Notes: a model not told the origin generated them from the sequence alone. Shown: positions 47,004 through 56,750, counted from the first letter of the stretch. The stretch: 64,000 nucleotides of DNA from CAWAPD01 sp963783865 (GCA_963783865.1 CAWAPD010000006.1:62001-126000), one strand, 5' to 3'. Program-made: numbers and translations.

Positions 47004-47768
47004 ATGAGCGCACGCCGGCCGCTGATGGCGGGCAACTGGAAGATGTACAAGACCTCGGCCGAGGCGGTCGCGTTCGCCGAGGCGTTCGCGCCGCTGGTCG
47101 CGGGGGTCGACGACCGCGACGTCCTGTTGTGCGCCCCGTTCACCTCGCTGGCGGCGCTGGTCGGCGCGACCCGCGCCAGCGGCATCATGGTGGGCGCCCA
47201 GACCATGCACCACGAGCCCGAGGGCGCCTACACCGGCGAGGTGGCGGCGGGCATGCTCCTCGAGACCGGCGTCGCTGCGGTCGTGCTGGGCCATTCCGAG
47301 CGGCGCCAGTACTTCGCCGAGAACGACACCGACCTCGCGCAGAAGGTCCGGGTCGCCCTCGACGCGGGCTTGCTGCCCGTGCTCTGCTGCGGTGAGACCG
47401 ACGCCGAGCGCGTGGCCGGTCGCACCGAGGAGAAGGTCGGCGGCCAGCTCGACCGCGACCTCGGGGCGCTCAAGGCCGACGAGCTCGGCCGCCTGGCGAT
47501 CGCCTACGAACCCATCTGGGCGATCGGCACCGGCAAGACGGCCACGCCGGAGATGGCGCAGGAGACGGTCGCGTTCGTGCGCTCGCGCGTGCGCCGGGCG
47601 TTCGGTCCCGCCGCCGATCAGGTGCGGGTGCTGTACGGCGGCAGCGTCAAGGCAGCGAACATCGACGACCTGATGGCGCAGCCCGACATCGACGGCGTCC
47701 TGGTCGGCGGGGCCAGCCTCGACCCGCAGGAGTTCGCCCGCATCGTGCGGTTCCAGGCGGCCTCGTGA
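47004..47768 (+). CDS. tpiA: Triosephosphate isomerase
   Basis: 254 residues with NWKMYKT, catalytic His in GHSERRQYF (near residue 96), catalytic Glu in AYEPIWAIGTGKTATP (near 169) and phosphate loop LYGGSVKAANIDDLM. It interconverts dihydroxyacetone phosphate and glyceraldehyde 3-phosphate. AAAGGAACGGGG precedes the ATG. Its TGA overlaps the GTG of gpmI. Confidence 0.98.
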   Translation: MSARRPLMAGNWKMYKTSAEAVAFAEAFAPLVAGVDDRDVLLCAPFTSLAALVGATRASGIMVGAQTMHHEPEGAYTGEVAAGMLLETGVAAVVLGHSERRQYFAENDTDLAQKVRVALDAGLLPVLCCGETDAERVAGRTEEKVGGQLDRDLGALKADELGRLAIAYEPIWAIGTGKTATPEMAQETVAFVRSRVRRAFGPAADQVRVLYGGSVKAANIDDLMAQPDIDGVLVGGASLDPQEFARIVRFQAAS

Positions 47769-49375
47769 GCACGACGGGAGAGGGCGGCCGGCCGGGGGCC
47801 ACGGCCTCCGGACCGGACGCCGCGCTCTCGCCGGCCGGCCGCCTCTACCGGCCCGTCGTGCTCATGGTGCTCGACGGGTGGGGTTCGACGCGGCCCGGGC
47901 CGGGCAACGCCGTCACGCTGGCCGACACGCCCGACTTCGACCGGCTATGGGCCACGTGCCCGCACGGCATCCTCGAAGCGTCGGGGCCCGCTGTAGGCCT
48001 GCCGGCGGGCCAGATGGGCAACTCCGAGGTCGGCCACCTGAACATCGGCGCCGGCCGCGTCGTCTACCAGGACCTCACGCGCATCACCAAGGCGATCGAG
48101 GACGGGTCGTTCTTCGAGAACCCGATGCTGGTCGAGGCGTTCGACGCGGCCGCCCATGCGGGGACCACGCTGCACCTGATGGGGCTCGTCTCCGACGGTG
48201 GCGTGCACGCCGACATGGGCCACCTCAAGGCGTGCATCGACCTGGCCGTGCGGCAGGGTGTCGCGCACCTCGTCCTGCACGCCTTCCTCGACGGGCGCGA
48301 CACGGGTCCGAAGAGCTCGCCGGGGTACCTGGCCGAGATCCAGGCGCACATGGACGCGGTCGGCCTCGGCCGCTACGGCACGGTCAGCGGGCGCTACTAC
48401 GCCATGGACCGCGACACACGGTGGGACCGGGTCAAGCTCGCCTACGACGCGCTGGCGTACGGCGACGGCCTCCAGGCGGCGAGCGCCGCCGAGGCCGTCG
48501 CCGCGGCCTACGCGCGCGGCGAGACCGACGAGTTCGTCAAGCCGACGGTGATCGGGGCGCGCGACGAGGGTCGCGTGCGCGATCGTGACGTCTGCCTGTT
48601 CTTCAACTTCCGTCCCGATCGCGCCCGCGAGCTCACGCGCGCCTTCACCGAGCAGCCGTTCGACTGCTTCGACCGGGGCGCCCACCCGCCTGCGGCGCGC
48701 TTCGTCACGTTGACCCAGTACAAGAAGGAGTTCCCCCTGCCCAAAGCGTTCCCACCCCAGCGCGTCGCCAACGTGCTGGCCGAGGTCCTCGCCGGGCACG
48801 GGCTGCGGCAGCTGCACATCGCCGAGACCGAGAAGTACGCCCACGTCACGTTCTTCTTCAACGGCGGCGTCGAGCGCGAGCTCCCCGGCGAGACACGCAT
48901 CCTGGTGCCCAGCCCTCGCGACGTGCCGACCTACGACAAGAAGCCGGAGATGAGCGCCTTCACGGTCACCGACGAGCTCCTCGGGCAGCTCGACACCGGT
49001 GCCTTCGACTTCGTCGTCGTCAACTACGCGAACGCCGACATGGTCGGCCACTCCGGCGTGCTGAAGGCGGCGATCGCGGCCTGCGAGGCGGTCGACCGGT
49101 GCGTCGGGCGCGTCGTCGAGCGCGTGCGCGCTCTCGGAGGCGCCTGCCTGATCACGGCCGACCACGGCAACTCCGACAACATGGTCGAGCCCGACGGAGG
49201 GCCGAACACGGCGCACAGCACGAACCCCGTCCCCTTCATCGCCACGGTCGACGGCGTCGCCGTCCGCGAAGGGGGGATCCTCGCCGACCTGGCGCCGACC
49301 GTCCTGCACCTGCTGGGACTGCCCGCGGCCTCCGAGATGACGGGGCGCGACCTGCTCGTACGCCGAGGGGACTAG
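47765..49375 (+). CDS. gpmI: 2,3-bisphosphoglycerate-independent phosphoglycerate mutase
   Basis: 536 residues, alkaline-phosphatase superfamily, two manganese ions. VLMVLDGWGS opens the enzyme after an extra N-terminal segment of about 32 residues. The catalytic Ser is in GQMGNSEVGHLNIGAGR, metal ligands are in NYANADMVGHSG and ADHGNSDNM, and HSTNPVPF is near the end. The cofactor-independent enzyme next to tpiA and secG is a useful lineage clue. GTG start coupled to tpiA. Confidence 0.97.
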   Translation: MSTTGEGGRPGATASGPDAALSPAGRLYRPVVLMVLDGWGSTRPGPGNAVTLADTPDFDRLWATCPHGILEASGPAVGLPAGQMGNSEVGHLNIGAGRVVYQDLTRITKAIEDGSFFENPMLVEAFDAAAHAGTTLHLMGLVSDGGVHADMGHLKACIDLAVRQGVAHLVLHAFLDGRDTGPKSSPGYLAEIQAHMDAVGLGRYGTVSGRYYAMDRDTRWDRVKLAYDALAYGDGLQAASAAEAVAAAYARGETDEFVKPTVIGARDEGRVRDRDVCLFFNFRPDRARELTRAFTEQPFDCFDRGAHPPAARFVTLTQYKKEFPLPKAFPPQRVANVLAEVLAGHGLRQLHIAETEKYAHVTFFFNGGVERELPGETRILVPSPRDVPTYDKKPEMSAFTVTDELLGQLDTGAFDFVVVNYANADMVGHSGVLKAAIAACEAVDRCVGRVVERVRALGGACLITADHGNSDNMVEPDGGPNTAHSTNPVPFIATVDGVAVREGGILADLAPTVLHLLGLPAASEMTGRDLLVRRGD

Positions 49376-49383
49376 GCGCCGTC

Positions 49384-49408
49384 GGCGACGGCATGGCCGT
49401 CCGTCGCC
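49384..49408 (+). terminator. Weak hairpin after gpmI
   Basis: GGCGACGG (49384-49391) pairs with CCGTCGCC (49401-49408) across a 9-nt loop, 9 bp after the gpmI stop. It may partly end the glycolytic transcript before secG. Confidence 0.4.
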
Positions 49409-49499
49409 GGGACCTGCGGCTCGGGGTTGTGTGCCTGCATACGTGAGCCTATTCTGATACAGTACCCGCCAAACTGGCATGGCGACTACAAGGAGCACA

Positions 49500-49718
49500 G
49501 TGCTCAACCTCATCCTCATCATGGTCTATCTCGCGTGCTGCGCGCTGCTGGTGGCGCTGGTCCTCATGCATTCCGGCAAGGACGCCGGCATGAGCAGCTC
49601 CTCCGGCTTCTCCTTCGCCGCGCAGGCGAGCGTCATGGAAAAGAACCTGACCCGCTACACGATCGCGACCGGGATCGTCTACTTCGTCCTCAGCTTCGTC
49701 CTCGCGTGGCGGTTGTGA
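49500..49718 (+). CDS. secG: Preprotein translocase subunit SecG
   Basis: About 72 residues with two membrane helices (NLILIMVYLACCALLVALVL and TIATGIVYFVLSFVLAW) around a loop HSGKDAGMSSSSGFSFA, typical of SecG. It stabilises the SecYE channel. AAGGAG at 49490-49495 favours GTG 49500, though its spacing is short; ATG 49479 would add seven residues and has no ribosome site. A TGATACAGT extended -10-like box is at 49455-49463. Confidence 0.9.
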   Translation: MLNLILIMVYLACCALLVALVLMHSGKDAGMSSSSGFSFAAQASVMEKNLTRYTIATGIVYFVLSFVLAWRL

Positions 49719-49886
49719 ATGCGTCCTAGCGTCAGCACCGACGGGACCGCCGGCGCCGCCGGCAGGGGAAAGGGGGGTGCGACCAGCGACAGACGATGAT
49801 TCGGCCCGACCTGGGGCAGGGTCCGGCCACCGGGGAACCCCGAGGGGGTGTTCCTCGTGTCCCTTGAGTGTTCGAAGGAGGCAACA

Positions 49887-51551
49887 TTGAACAACCTCAA
49901 CACGAGGTCGCGGGTCATCCTGATCGTGGCCGTGCTCGTTGTGGCGCTCACGCTCGTGCTCGCCGGCTGCGGCAGTAGCAACCAGGGGAGCTCCGGCACG
50001 ACCACCACCGGCGGCACGCCCAAGGCCGGCGGCACCTACAACTTCCCGCTCGACGGCGAGCCGGTCGGCATCGCGCCGGTCACCCAGCAGGAGAGCATCG
50101 GCTGGAACGTGGCCCATCAGATGTTCGAGGGCCTGTTTACCTACGACCTGCAGCCCGACGGCATCATGAAGACCGTGCCGAGCCTCTGCGAGAGCTTCAC
50201 GGTGAGCTCCGACGCGAAGACCTATACCTTCAAGATCAAGCACGGCGTCATGTTCCAAGCCCCGGTCAACCGCGAGGTCAAGGCGCAGGATTTCGTCGCC
50301 TCGTGGAACGCCGTCACCGACCCGGCGAACTGGGTCAGCGGCACACCGGCCTACATCATGGAGCCGATCGTGGGCACCGACGACTCGGGAGGGGCCAAGA
50401 ACGGCCTCACCGGCGTCAAGGCGCTCGACGACTACACGCTCCAGGTCAAGCTCAAGTACCCGTTCGCCGACTTCCCGACGAGCCTCGGTCACCCGATCGC
50501 CTCGGTCTGGCCGGTCGACTACGCGACGAAGGAAGGCCTCTCGAAGTTCAATGCGGCCCCCGTCGGCACCGGCCCGTTCGTCTTCAAGAAGTGGGTCCAC
50601 AACCAGTACATCGACCTGGTCAAGAACCCGAACTGGTGGAGCAAGACCGGTGGTCCGTACGTCGACTCGGTCCACATGCCGATGTTCTCCGACCCCTCGA
50701 CCGAGTGGCTGTCGTTCCAGAAGGGCACGATCGACTGGACGGCAGTGCCGGTCGGCCAGGTCGCCTCATCCCAGACGATGGCCAAGTCGAAGGGTTGGAG
50801 CTACAACATGTGGCCGCAGCTCGCCGTCTACTACATCTGCTTCAACTGGAAGGACCCGGTCGTCGGCGGCACGGCCAACCTGCCGCTGCGCCAGGCCCTG
50901 TCGTACGCCACCGACCGTGACGCTGTCATCAACACGGTGCAGGAGGGCGTCGACCTGCAGCCGACCGGCGTGGTGCCGCACGGCATCCCCGGCTCGGAGA
51001 AGTCGACCCTCGCGTACCCGTACGACCCGGCTAAGGCCAAGGACATCGTCGCTCAACTCGGCACCGTGCCGACGCTCAAGCTCTGGTACAACACCGCCGC
51101 CGACCACGACAAGATCCTGGCGCCGGTGCAGGCCGGCTGGAAGTCCGTGGGCCTCAACGCCACGATGACCGGCCTCGAGTGGGGCACGTACCTCACGAAG
51201 ATCCAGAAGAACCAGGGCGACCAGATCTACCGCCTCGGCTGGCTTGCCGACTACCCGGCGATGGACAACTTCCTGTTCCCACTGTTCACAACGGGCGTCT
51301 CTGGCATCAACTTGGGCACGTACTACTCCAACCCTCAGGTCGATGCCCTGGTGAAGCAGGCCCGCGGCACGACCGACGACACGCAGCGTGAGAACACCTA
51401 CCTGGAGGCCGAGAAGATCATCCTGGCCGACGCTCCGGTGATCCCGCTGTACGACTACCGTGACTACCGCATCGCGAACCCGCGTGTGGCGAACCAGGTC
51501 TACAGCCCCCTGTCCACGGTCGACATGTGGAAGGTATGGGTGGCCCAGTAA
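49887..51551 (+). CDS. Oligopeptide ABC transporter substrate-binding lipoprotein
   Basis: A family-5 extracellular solute-binding protein of about 554 residues. The signal peptide ends in LVLAGC, a lipobox with Cys at residue 28, so it is lipid-anchored outside the membrane. GTYNFPLDGEPVGIAP and ALSYATDRDAVINTV are family features. TTG 49887 is the start, with AAGGAGG five bases before it; the longer frame lacks this and would spoil the signal peptide. The 168-bp leader (49719-49886) shows short hairpins but no riboswitch I recognise. Confidence 0.93.
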   Translation: MNNLNTRSRVILIVAVLVVALTLVLAGCGSSNQGSSGTTTTGGTPKAGGTYNFPLDGEPVGIAPVTQQESIGWNVAHQMFEGLFTYDLQPDGIMKTVPSLCESFTVSSDAKTYTFKIKHGVMFQAPVNREVKAQDFVASWNAVTDPANWVSGTPAYIMEPIVGTDDSGGAKNGLTGVKALDDYTLQVKLKYPFADFPTSLGHPIASVWPVDYATKEGLSKFNAAPVGTGPFVFKKWVHNQYIDLVKNPNWWSKTGGPYVDSVHMPMFSDPSTEWLSFQKGTIDWTAVPVGQVASSQTMAKSKGWSYNMWPQLAVYYICFNWKDPVVGGTANLPLRQALSYATDRDAVINTVQEGVDLQPTGVVPHGIPGSEKSTLAYPYDPAKAKDIVAQLGTVPTLKLWYNTAADHDKILAPVQAGWKSVGLNATMTGLEWGTYLTKIQKNQGDQIYRLGWLADYPAMDNFLFPLFTTGVSGINLGTYYSNPQVDALVKQARGTTDDTQRENTYLEAEKIILADAPVIPLYDYRDYRIANPRVANQVYSPLSTVDMWKVWVAQ

Positions 51552-51612
51552 GGGAGAAAACGCTCGTTTGCAGGCGGTTGTCCCGAAGGGAGTGACCGCG
51601 TAGACTGCACGA

Positions 51613-51650
51613 GGGCGGCGCGCCGGCGCATTCGCGCCGGCGCGCCGCCC
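51613..51650 (+). terminator. Intercistronic hairpin between binding protein and permease genes
   Basis: Perfect 17-bp arms (51613-51629 and 51634-51650) with a 4-nt loop lie between the binding-protein gene and oppB. Such hairpins usually cause partial termination or protect the upstream mRNA, giving more binding protein than permease. Confidence 0.75.
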
Positions 51651-51687
51651 ACCTTTGGAGGCGTTGGACGGAGAGTAGTCATCTAGC

Positions 51688-52662
51688 ATGCTCGGCTACA
51701 TCGGCAGACGACTGATACAGCTGGTGATCGTCCTCATCGGGGTCACGATCATCACCTTCCTGATCATGTTCCTCATCCCCGGCGACCCCGCCTACCTGCT
51801 GGCGGGCAAGAACGCCACGCCGCAGCGCGTCGCCGAGGTCCGGCACAACCTCGGCCTCGACCAGCCGATCTACAGGCAGTACGTGAGTTTCGTGAACAGG
51901 CTGGTGCACGGCGACTTCGGCGAGTCGTACCAGTTCGAGCGCCCGGTGCGTGACATGCTCCTCCAGGCGATCCCGGTCACGGCCCAGCTCGCCATCGCGG
52001 CGGTACTGATGGAATTGCTGGGGATTCCGCTCGGCGTGTACTCCGCGCTGCGCCAGTACACGTTCTGGGACACCGCCCTGACCACGGTGGCGCTGCTCAT
52101 CTGGGGCATTCCCGTGTTCGTGCTGGCGATCTTCCTGCAGTGGTTCTTCGGGTTGAAGCTGGGCGAGTGGACCGGGCTCAACATCTTCCCCATCGTGGGG
52201 ATCGGCGGGAACACGTTCCTGTGGGTGATACCGCGCGACTGGGCCAACCTGTCGGCCCTGATCCTGCCGGCGATCGCGGTGGGCCTCGTCGAGATCGCCT
52301 ACATCTCCTACATGCAGCGCGCCTCGATGCTCGAGGTCATCCGTACCGACTACGTGCGCACGGCGCGCGCCAAGGGACTCAGCGAGCGGTCGGTCGTGCT
52401 CAAGCACAGCCTCAAGAACGCCATGATCCCGGTGTTGACGATCGCCGGCATCGACCTCGGCGCCCTGCTCGGCGGCGCGATCATCACGGAGACGGTGTTC
52501 GCGCGACCCGGCGTGGGCCTGATGATCTACCGCGCCATCACCGCGCGCGACCTGCCGGTCGTGGCGGCCGGCGTGCTGTTCGCCACGTTCGCCTACGTGA
52601 TCGCGAACCTCGTCGTCGACATCGCCTACGCGTACGTCGACCCGCGGATCAGGTACGAGTAG
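51688..52662 (+). CDS. oppB: Oligopeptide ABC transporter permease (OppB/DppB type)
   Basis: 324 residues, six helices. It has the N-terminal GYIGRRLIQLVIVLIGVTII and the ATPase-contact loop ARAKGLSERSVVLKHSLKNA (EAA-like). It forms the membrane channel with the next gene product. ATG start; the next gene begins 3 bp after the stop. Confidence 0.94.
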   Translation: MLGYIGRRLIQLVIVLIGVTIITFLIMFLIPGDPAYLLAGKNATPQRVAEVRHNLGLDQPIYRQYVSFVNRLVHGDFGESYQFERPVRDMLLQAIPVTAQLAIAAVLMELLGIPLGVYSALRQYTFWDTALTTVALLIWGIPVFVLAIFLQWFFGLKLGEWTGLNIFPIVGIGGNTFLWVIPRDWANLSALILPAIAVGLVEIAYISYMQRASMLEVIRTDYVRTARAKGLSERSVVLKHSLKNAMIPVLTIAGIDLGALLGGAIITETVFARPGVGLMIYRAITARDLPVVAAGVLFATFAYVIANLVVDIAYAYVDPRIRYE

Positions 52663-52665
52663 CCG

Positions 52666-53652
52666 GTGGCGTTCGTCCCCCCAGGGCAGGCTCAACCCGG
52701 CATGACGGCCGCGGTGCAGGACGCCGCGCTCGAGTCGACCCCCGGCACGTCGATCCCCGAGATGGTGTCGACCAAGCCGCTCGGACTCTGGGCCGACACC
52801 TGGCGGCGCCTCAAGCGCAACAAGCTCGCCCTGGTGGGCCTCGGCATCATCGTGGTGTTCATGACCATCGGCATCCTGCAGATCGTGTTCTGGGTGACGG
52901 GCATCCACGGCGGTTACCTCGCGCCGTACGACCCCGACGGCGTCAACTACCACATCGCCAAGCAGGCGCCGTCGCTGGCGCACCCGTTCGGCACCGACTA
53001 CATCGGCCGTGACGTGCTGTCGCGGGTGCTCGTCGCTTCGCGCATCTCGCTGCTCGTGGGCGTGATCGCGGTCAGCATCGGCCTCGTCATCGGGCTCGCG
53101 CTCGGACCGGTGTCGGGGTACTACGGCGGCGCGGTCGACGCGGTGATCATGCGCGTCGCCGACGTGTTCTTCGCCTTCCCGTACATCCTGTTCGTGCTGC
53201 TGCTGCTGGTGGTGCTCGGTCCGGGGTTCAGGAACGTGTTCATCGCCATCGGCATCCTCGGCTGGGCGAGCTACGCGCGTCTCGTGCGCGGCACCGTGCT
53301 GAGCGTGAAGACGCAGGAGTACGTCGAGGCGGCCAAGGCCGCCGGCGGCACCGACCTGCGCATCATCTTCGGGCACGTGCTGCCCAACAGCATGGCCCCC
53401 GTCTACGTCGCCACTGCCATGGGGGTGGGCGGCGCCATCGTGACTGAGGCTGCCCTGAGCTTTCTCGGCATCGGCGTGCAGCCGCCTCAGGCGAGCTGGG
53501 GAAACATGATCGCCGACTACACGAGCTACCTCATGGCCGGCCAGTGGTGGATGATGGCCTTCCCGTCCATCGCTCTGGTCGTCACGGTCTTCGGCTTCAT
53601 CTCGTTCGGCAACGGCCTGCGCGACGCCACCGACCCGAAGCTCAAGGAATAG
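52666..53652 (+). CDS. oppC: Oligopeptide ABC transporter permease (OppC/DppC type)
   Basis: 328 residues with a cytosolic N-terminal arm of about 50 residues, then KRNKLALVGLGIIVVFM as helix 1 and HPFGTDYIGRDVLSRVL, a standard OppC mark. The EAA-like loop is AAKAAGGTDLRIIFGHVLPN. GTG start. Confidence 0.94.
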   Translation: MAFVPPGQAQPGMTAAVQDAALESTPGTSIPEMVSTKPLGLWADTWRRLKRNKLALVGLGIIVVFMTIGILQIVFWVTGIHGGYLAPYDPDGVNYHIAKQAPSLAHPFGTDYIGRDVLSRVLVASRISLLVGVIAVSIGLVIGLALGPVSGYYGGAVDAVIMRVADVFFAFPYILFVLLLLVVLGPGFRNVFIAIGILGWASYARLVRGTVLSVKTQEYVEAAKAAGGTDLRIIFGHVLPNSMAPVYVATAMGVGGAIVTEAALSFLGIGVQPPQASWGNMIADYTSYLMAGQWWMMAFPSIALVVTVFGFISFGNGLRDATDPKLKE

Positions 53653-53655
53653 CGG

Positions 53656-54681
53656 ATGGCCGAGCGTCTCCTCGAAGTCACCGACTTGACCACGCACTTC
53701 TTCACGTACGCAGGCATCGTCAAGGCGGTCAACGGCGTGAGCTTCACGCTGGATCGTGACGAGACCCTGGGCATCGTGGGCGAGTCCGGGTCGGGCAAGA
53801 CCGTGGCCGCCCTGTCGGTCATGCGCCTTGTGCCCGACCCGCCCGGCAAGATCGTCGCCGGCACGATCACCCTCATGGGACGCGACCTTCTGGCCCTCAA
53901 GCCCGACGAGATGCGCCACGTCCGCGGCAACGACATCGCGATGATCTTCCAGGACCCGATGACCAGCCTCAATCCCGTGTTCAAGGTGGGCGACCAGATC
54001 GCCGAGGTCATCCGTCTCCATCAGGGAAAGTCCAAGCGCGAGGCCTGGACGATGGCGACCGAGCTGCTGGCCAAAGTCGGCATACCCGACCCCGAACAGC
54101 GCGTCGACCAGTACCCGTTCGAGTACTCCGGCGGCATGCGCCAGCGCGCGATGATCGCCATGGCGATCTCGTGCAATCCGCACATCCTCATCGCCGACGA
54201 GCCGACGACCGCGCTCGACGTCACGATCCAGGCGCAGATCATGGACGTGATCCGCGAGATGCAGGCGCAGTACCACTCGGGTGTCATCATGATCACGCAC
54301 GACCTGGGCGTCGTCGCCCAGATGGCCCAGAAGGTGATGGTCATGTACGGCGGGCGCACGGTCGAGTTCGGCCCCGTCGACGAGGTGTACTACGACCCGC
54401 ACCAGCCCTACACGTGGGGCCTGCTCGGGTCGCTGCCGAGGCTGCATGTGAGCGAGCACGAACGGCTCACGCCGATCAAGGGACAGCCGCCGAACCTGCT
54501 GCTTCTGCCGGCGGGCTGCCCGTTCTCGGGGCGCTGCCCTTACGAACTGGGGCAGTGCGCGGGTGAGTTCCCGGAGCTCGAGATGATCGGCGAGCAGCAC
54601 GGCGTGCACTGCTGGATCCCGTTCGAGGAGCGCGAGGCCATCAGGGCGTCGTTGCCGAGGTTCAGGTCGGAAGCGGTATGA
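53656..54681 (+). CDS. oppD: Oligopeptide ABC transporter ATPase (OppD/DppD type)
   Basis: 341 residues. Walker A VGESGSGKTVAALS, signature YSGGMRQRAMIAMA, Walker B LIADEPTTALDVTIQ and the C-terminal cysteine motif CPFSGRCPYELGQC, characteristic of this subfamily. ATG start, 3 bp after oppC. Its stop overlaps the ATG of oppF. Confidence 0.95.
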   Translation: MAERLLEVTDLTTHFFTYAGIVKAVNGVSFTLDRDETLGIVGESGSGKTVAALSVMRLVPDPPGKIVAGTITLMGRDLLALKPDEMRHVRGNDIAMIFQDPMTSLNPVFKVGDQIAEVIRLHQGKSKREAWTMATELLAKVGIPDPEQRVDQYPFEYSGGMRQRAMIAMAISCNPHILIADEPTTALDVTIQAQIMDVIREMQAQYHSGVIMITHDLGVVAQMAQKVMVMYGGRTVEFGPVDEVYYDPHQPYTWGLLGSLPRLHVSEHERLTPIKGQPPNLLLLPAGCPFSGRCPYELGQCAGEFPELEMIGEQHGVHCWIPFEEREAIRASLPRFRSEAV

Positions 54682-55694
54682 GCATCCTCGAAGTCAGCGA
54701 CCTGAAGAAGCATTTCCCGATCAAGACCGGGGTGCTCAGGCGAACCAGCGGCTACGTGTACGCGGTCGACGGCGTGTCGTTCACGATCGACGAGGGTGAG
54801 ACCCTGGGCATGGTCGGAGAGAGCGGCTGCGGCAAGTCGACCACCGGTCGTGTGGTCCTGCGGCTCCTGCCGGCGACCGGCGGCAGGGTCGTGTTCGATG
54901 GCGTCGACGTGATGGCCGCGTCGCGGGTCGAGGTCCAGCGCCTGCGCCGCGACATGCAGATCGTCTTCCAGGACCCCTACGCGTCGCTGAACCCGCGCAA
55001 GAAGGTGAAGGACATCATCGCCGAACCGCTGCGCATCCACCAGATCGGCAGCGAGGCCGAGCGCAAGCGCCGCGTGCTCGACCTGCTGGAGATCGTCGGC
55101 CTCACGGCCGAGCACGCCGAACGCTACCCGCACGAGTTCTCGGGCGGTCAGCGCCAGCGCATCGGCGTCGCCCGGGCGCTGGCCCTCAACCCGCGCCTGA
55201 TCATCTGCGATGAGCCGGTGAGCGCGCTGGACGTCTCGATCCAGGCCCAGATGATCAACCTGCTCGAGGACCTGCAAGAGCAGCTCAAGCTCACGTACCT
55301 GTTCATCGCGCACGACCTGTCGGTCGTCAAGCACCTCTCCGACCGCGTCGTGGTGATGTACCTGGGAAAGGTCATGGAGATCGCCGACAGCTCGCTGCTC
55401 TACGTGCAGCCGCAGCATCCGTACACGGAGGCGCTGCTCTCGGCGGTGCCGATCCCCGACCCCAAGGCTGAGCGCGAGCGCAGGCGGCTGATCCTGGAGG
55501 GCGACGTGCCGAGCCCGGCCAACCCTCCGTCCGGGTGCGTCTTCCACCCGCGCTGTCCCCGCATGCAGCCCGATCCGTGCACCACGCAGGTGCCTCCGCT
55601 GGCCGTGACCGGCGAGGCGGGTGCGCGGCACCAGGTCGCCTGCTTCTTCCCGACGCGGTACGGTCCGCCCGCCGCCGCGCCGGCCGACTCCTGA
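54678..55694 (+). CDS. oppF: Oligopeptide ABC transporter ATPase (OppF/DppF type)
   Basis: 338 residues. Walker A VGESGCGKSTTGRVVL, signature FSGGQRQRIGVARAL, Walker B IICDEPVSALDVSIQ and the C-terminal FHPRCPRMQPDPC cysteine motif. It completes a full five-part importer for peptides or a related solute such as dipeptides, nickel or sugars; family alone does not settle the substrate. Confidence 0.95.
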   Translation: MSILEVSDLKKHFPIKTGVLRRTSGYVYAVDGVSFTIDEGETLGMVGESGCGKSTTGRVVLRLLPATGGRVVFDGVDVMAASRVEVQRLRRDMQIVFQDPYASLNPRKKVKDIIAEPLRIHQIGSEAERKRRVLDLLEIVGLTAEHAERYPHEFSGGQRQRIGVARALALNPRLIICDEPVSALDVSIQAQMINLLEDLQEQLKLTYLFIAHDLSVVKHLSDRVVVMYLGKVMEIADSSLLYVQPQHPYTEALLSAVPIPDPKAERERRRLILEGDVPSPANPPSGCVFHPRCPRMQPDPCTTQVPPLAVTGEAGARHQVACFFPTRYGPPAAAPADS

Positions 55695-55711
55695 GAGGGT
55701 CAGTCCGCACG

Positions 55712-56704
55712 ATGCTGCGCCGGGCCCCGAGCCCCGACCCTCCGTCATCGTCGTCGCGTCCTGCCGCTGCGCGTTGGCGGCGATCGGTCGTCGCCATGGG
55801 CGTCGGCGCGACGCTCGCGGGCGTCGTCGCCTGCTTGTTGCTGGCGGCCGGTTGCGGGAGCTCGCCGTCGCCCAAGCCCTCGGCGACGACTTCCGTCGCC
55901 GCCCGCGTCAACGGCGAGCCGGTCGGCCGCGACGAGGTCGACCGGGTGGTGGCCCTTTCGAAGCTCGGCAGCAAACCCCTGAGCGACGATCAGGCGCTCG
56001 AAGCCGTCGTCCGCCGCCACCTGCTGCAGCGCGAGGCCGCTCGCCTCGGGGTGGCGGTCGACGATGCGGCCGTGGAGAAGCGCCTCGCCGACGTGGCGAG
56101 CGGGGCTGGGGGGACCGACGCCCTGCAGCAGTCGCTGGCAAGCGTCGGCGTGACGCTCGACGACTACCGAGCGGAGCTGCGCGCGGCGCTTCTCGCCGAG
56201 TTGCTCGCCGCGCGCAAGTTCCCCGGGACGGTGGCGACGACCGCCGACGCGCTGGCGTACTTCGGCGCGCATCGGACGCAGCTCGCGGTGCCGGCCGCCG
56301 TGAGGCTGCAGGAGATCGTGACCAAGACCAAGGGTCAGGCGGCCCAGGCCCTGCGGCGGCTGCGCAAGGGAGACAAGTTCAGCGCCGTCGCCCGCGTCCT
56401 GAGCACCGATCCTCAGGCGAAGGAGGCCGGAGGCGACCTGGGCTGGGTCCTGGTCGCGTCGCTGCCGCAGGGGCTCACGCGCCCCATCCGGCAGGCCCGG
56501 ACCGGGACGATCATCGGTCCGCTGCAGGCCCTGGGCGGCTGGCACATCGACCGCGTCCTGGGGCGCCGGGCCGCGCGCCAACGGAGCTTCGCGGAGGTGC
56601 GGTCGGCGCTCGTCCACGACCTCACCGTCAAGGCGCAGACGGCGGCGCTGTCGCGGTGGCTGGCCCGCGAGCGGGCGGCGGCCGACGTCGTGAAGGGGTC
56701 GTGA
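55712..56704 (+). CDS. PrsA/SurA-like peptidyl-prolyl isomerase lipoprotein
   Basis: 330 residues. A long basic N-terminus leads into a signal peptide ending LLLAAGC, a lipobox near residue 48. A SurA-N-like helical part (VNGEPVGRDEVDRVVALSKL) precedes a parvulin domain with RLQEIVTKTKGQAAQAL, GGDLGWVLVASLPQGL and TGTIIGPLQALGGWHIDRV. It should assist folding of secreted proteins outside the membrane. ATG 55712, 17 bp after oppF. Confidence 0.9.
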   Translation: MLRRAPSPDPPSSSSRPAAARWRRSVVAMGVGATLAGVVACLLLAAGCGSSPSPKPSATTSVAARVNGEPVGRDEVDRVVALSKLGSKPLSDDQALEAVVRRHLLQREAARLGVAVDDAAVEKRLADVASGAGGTDALQQSLASVGVTLDDYRAELRAALLAELLAARKFPGTVATTADALAYFGAHRTQLAVPAAVRLQEIVTKTKGQAAQALRRLRKGDKFSAVARVLSTDPQAKEAGGDLGWVLVASLPQGLTRPIRQARTGTIIGPLQALGGWHIDRVLGRRAARQRSFAEVRSALVHDLTVKAQTAALSRWLARERAAADVVKGS

Positions 56705-56741
56705 CCGCGGAGGCCGTGAACGCCCGGCCGGCCGGACCGGT

Positions 56742-56750
56742 TGCTATACT
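56742..56750 (+). promoter_or_regulatory. Extended -10 promoter before the LapA-like gene
   Basis: TGCTATACT matches the extended -10 consensus (TGn then TATACT) closely. It lies 30 bp before the GTG at 56781 and 38 bp after the previous stop. Confidence 0.55.

Noticed and set aside
49719..49886. Possible riboswitch in the leader of the peptide-binding lipoprotein gene
   Set aside because: Short GC hairpins are present, but I could not match conserved cores of TPP, SAM, glycine, guanidine, cyclic-di-AMP or cobalamin elements.
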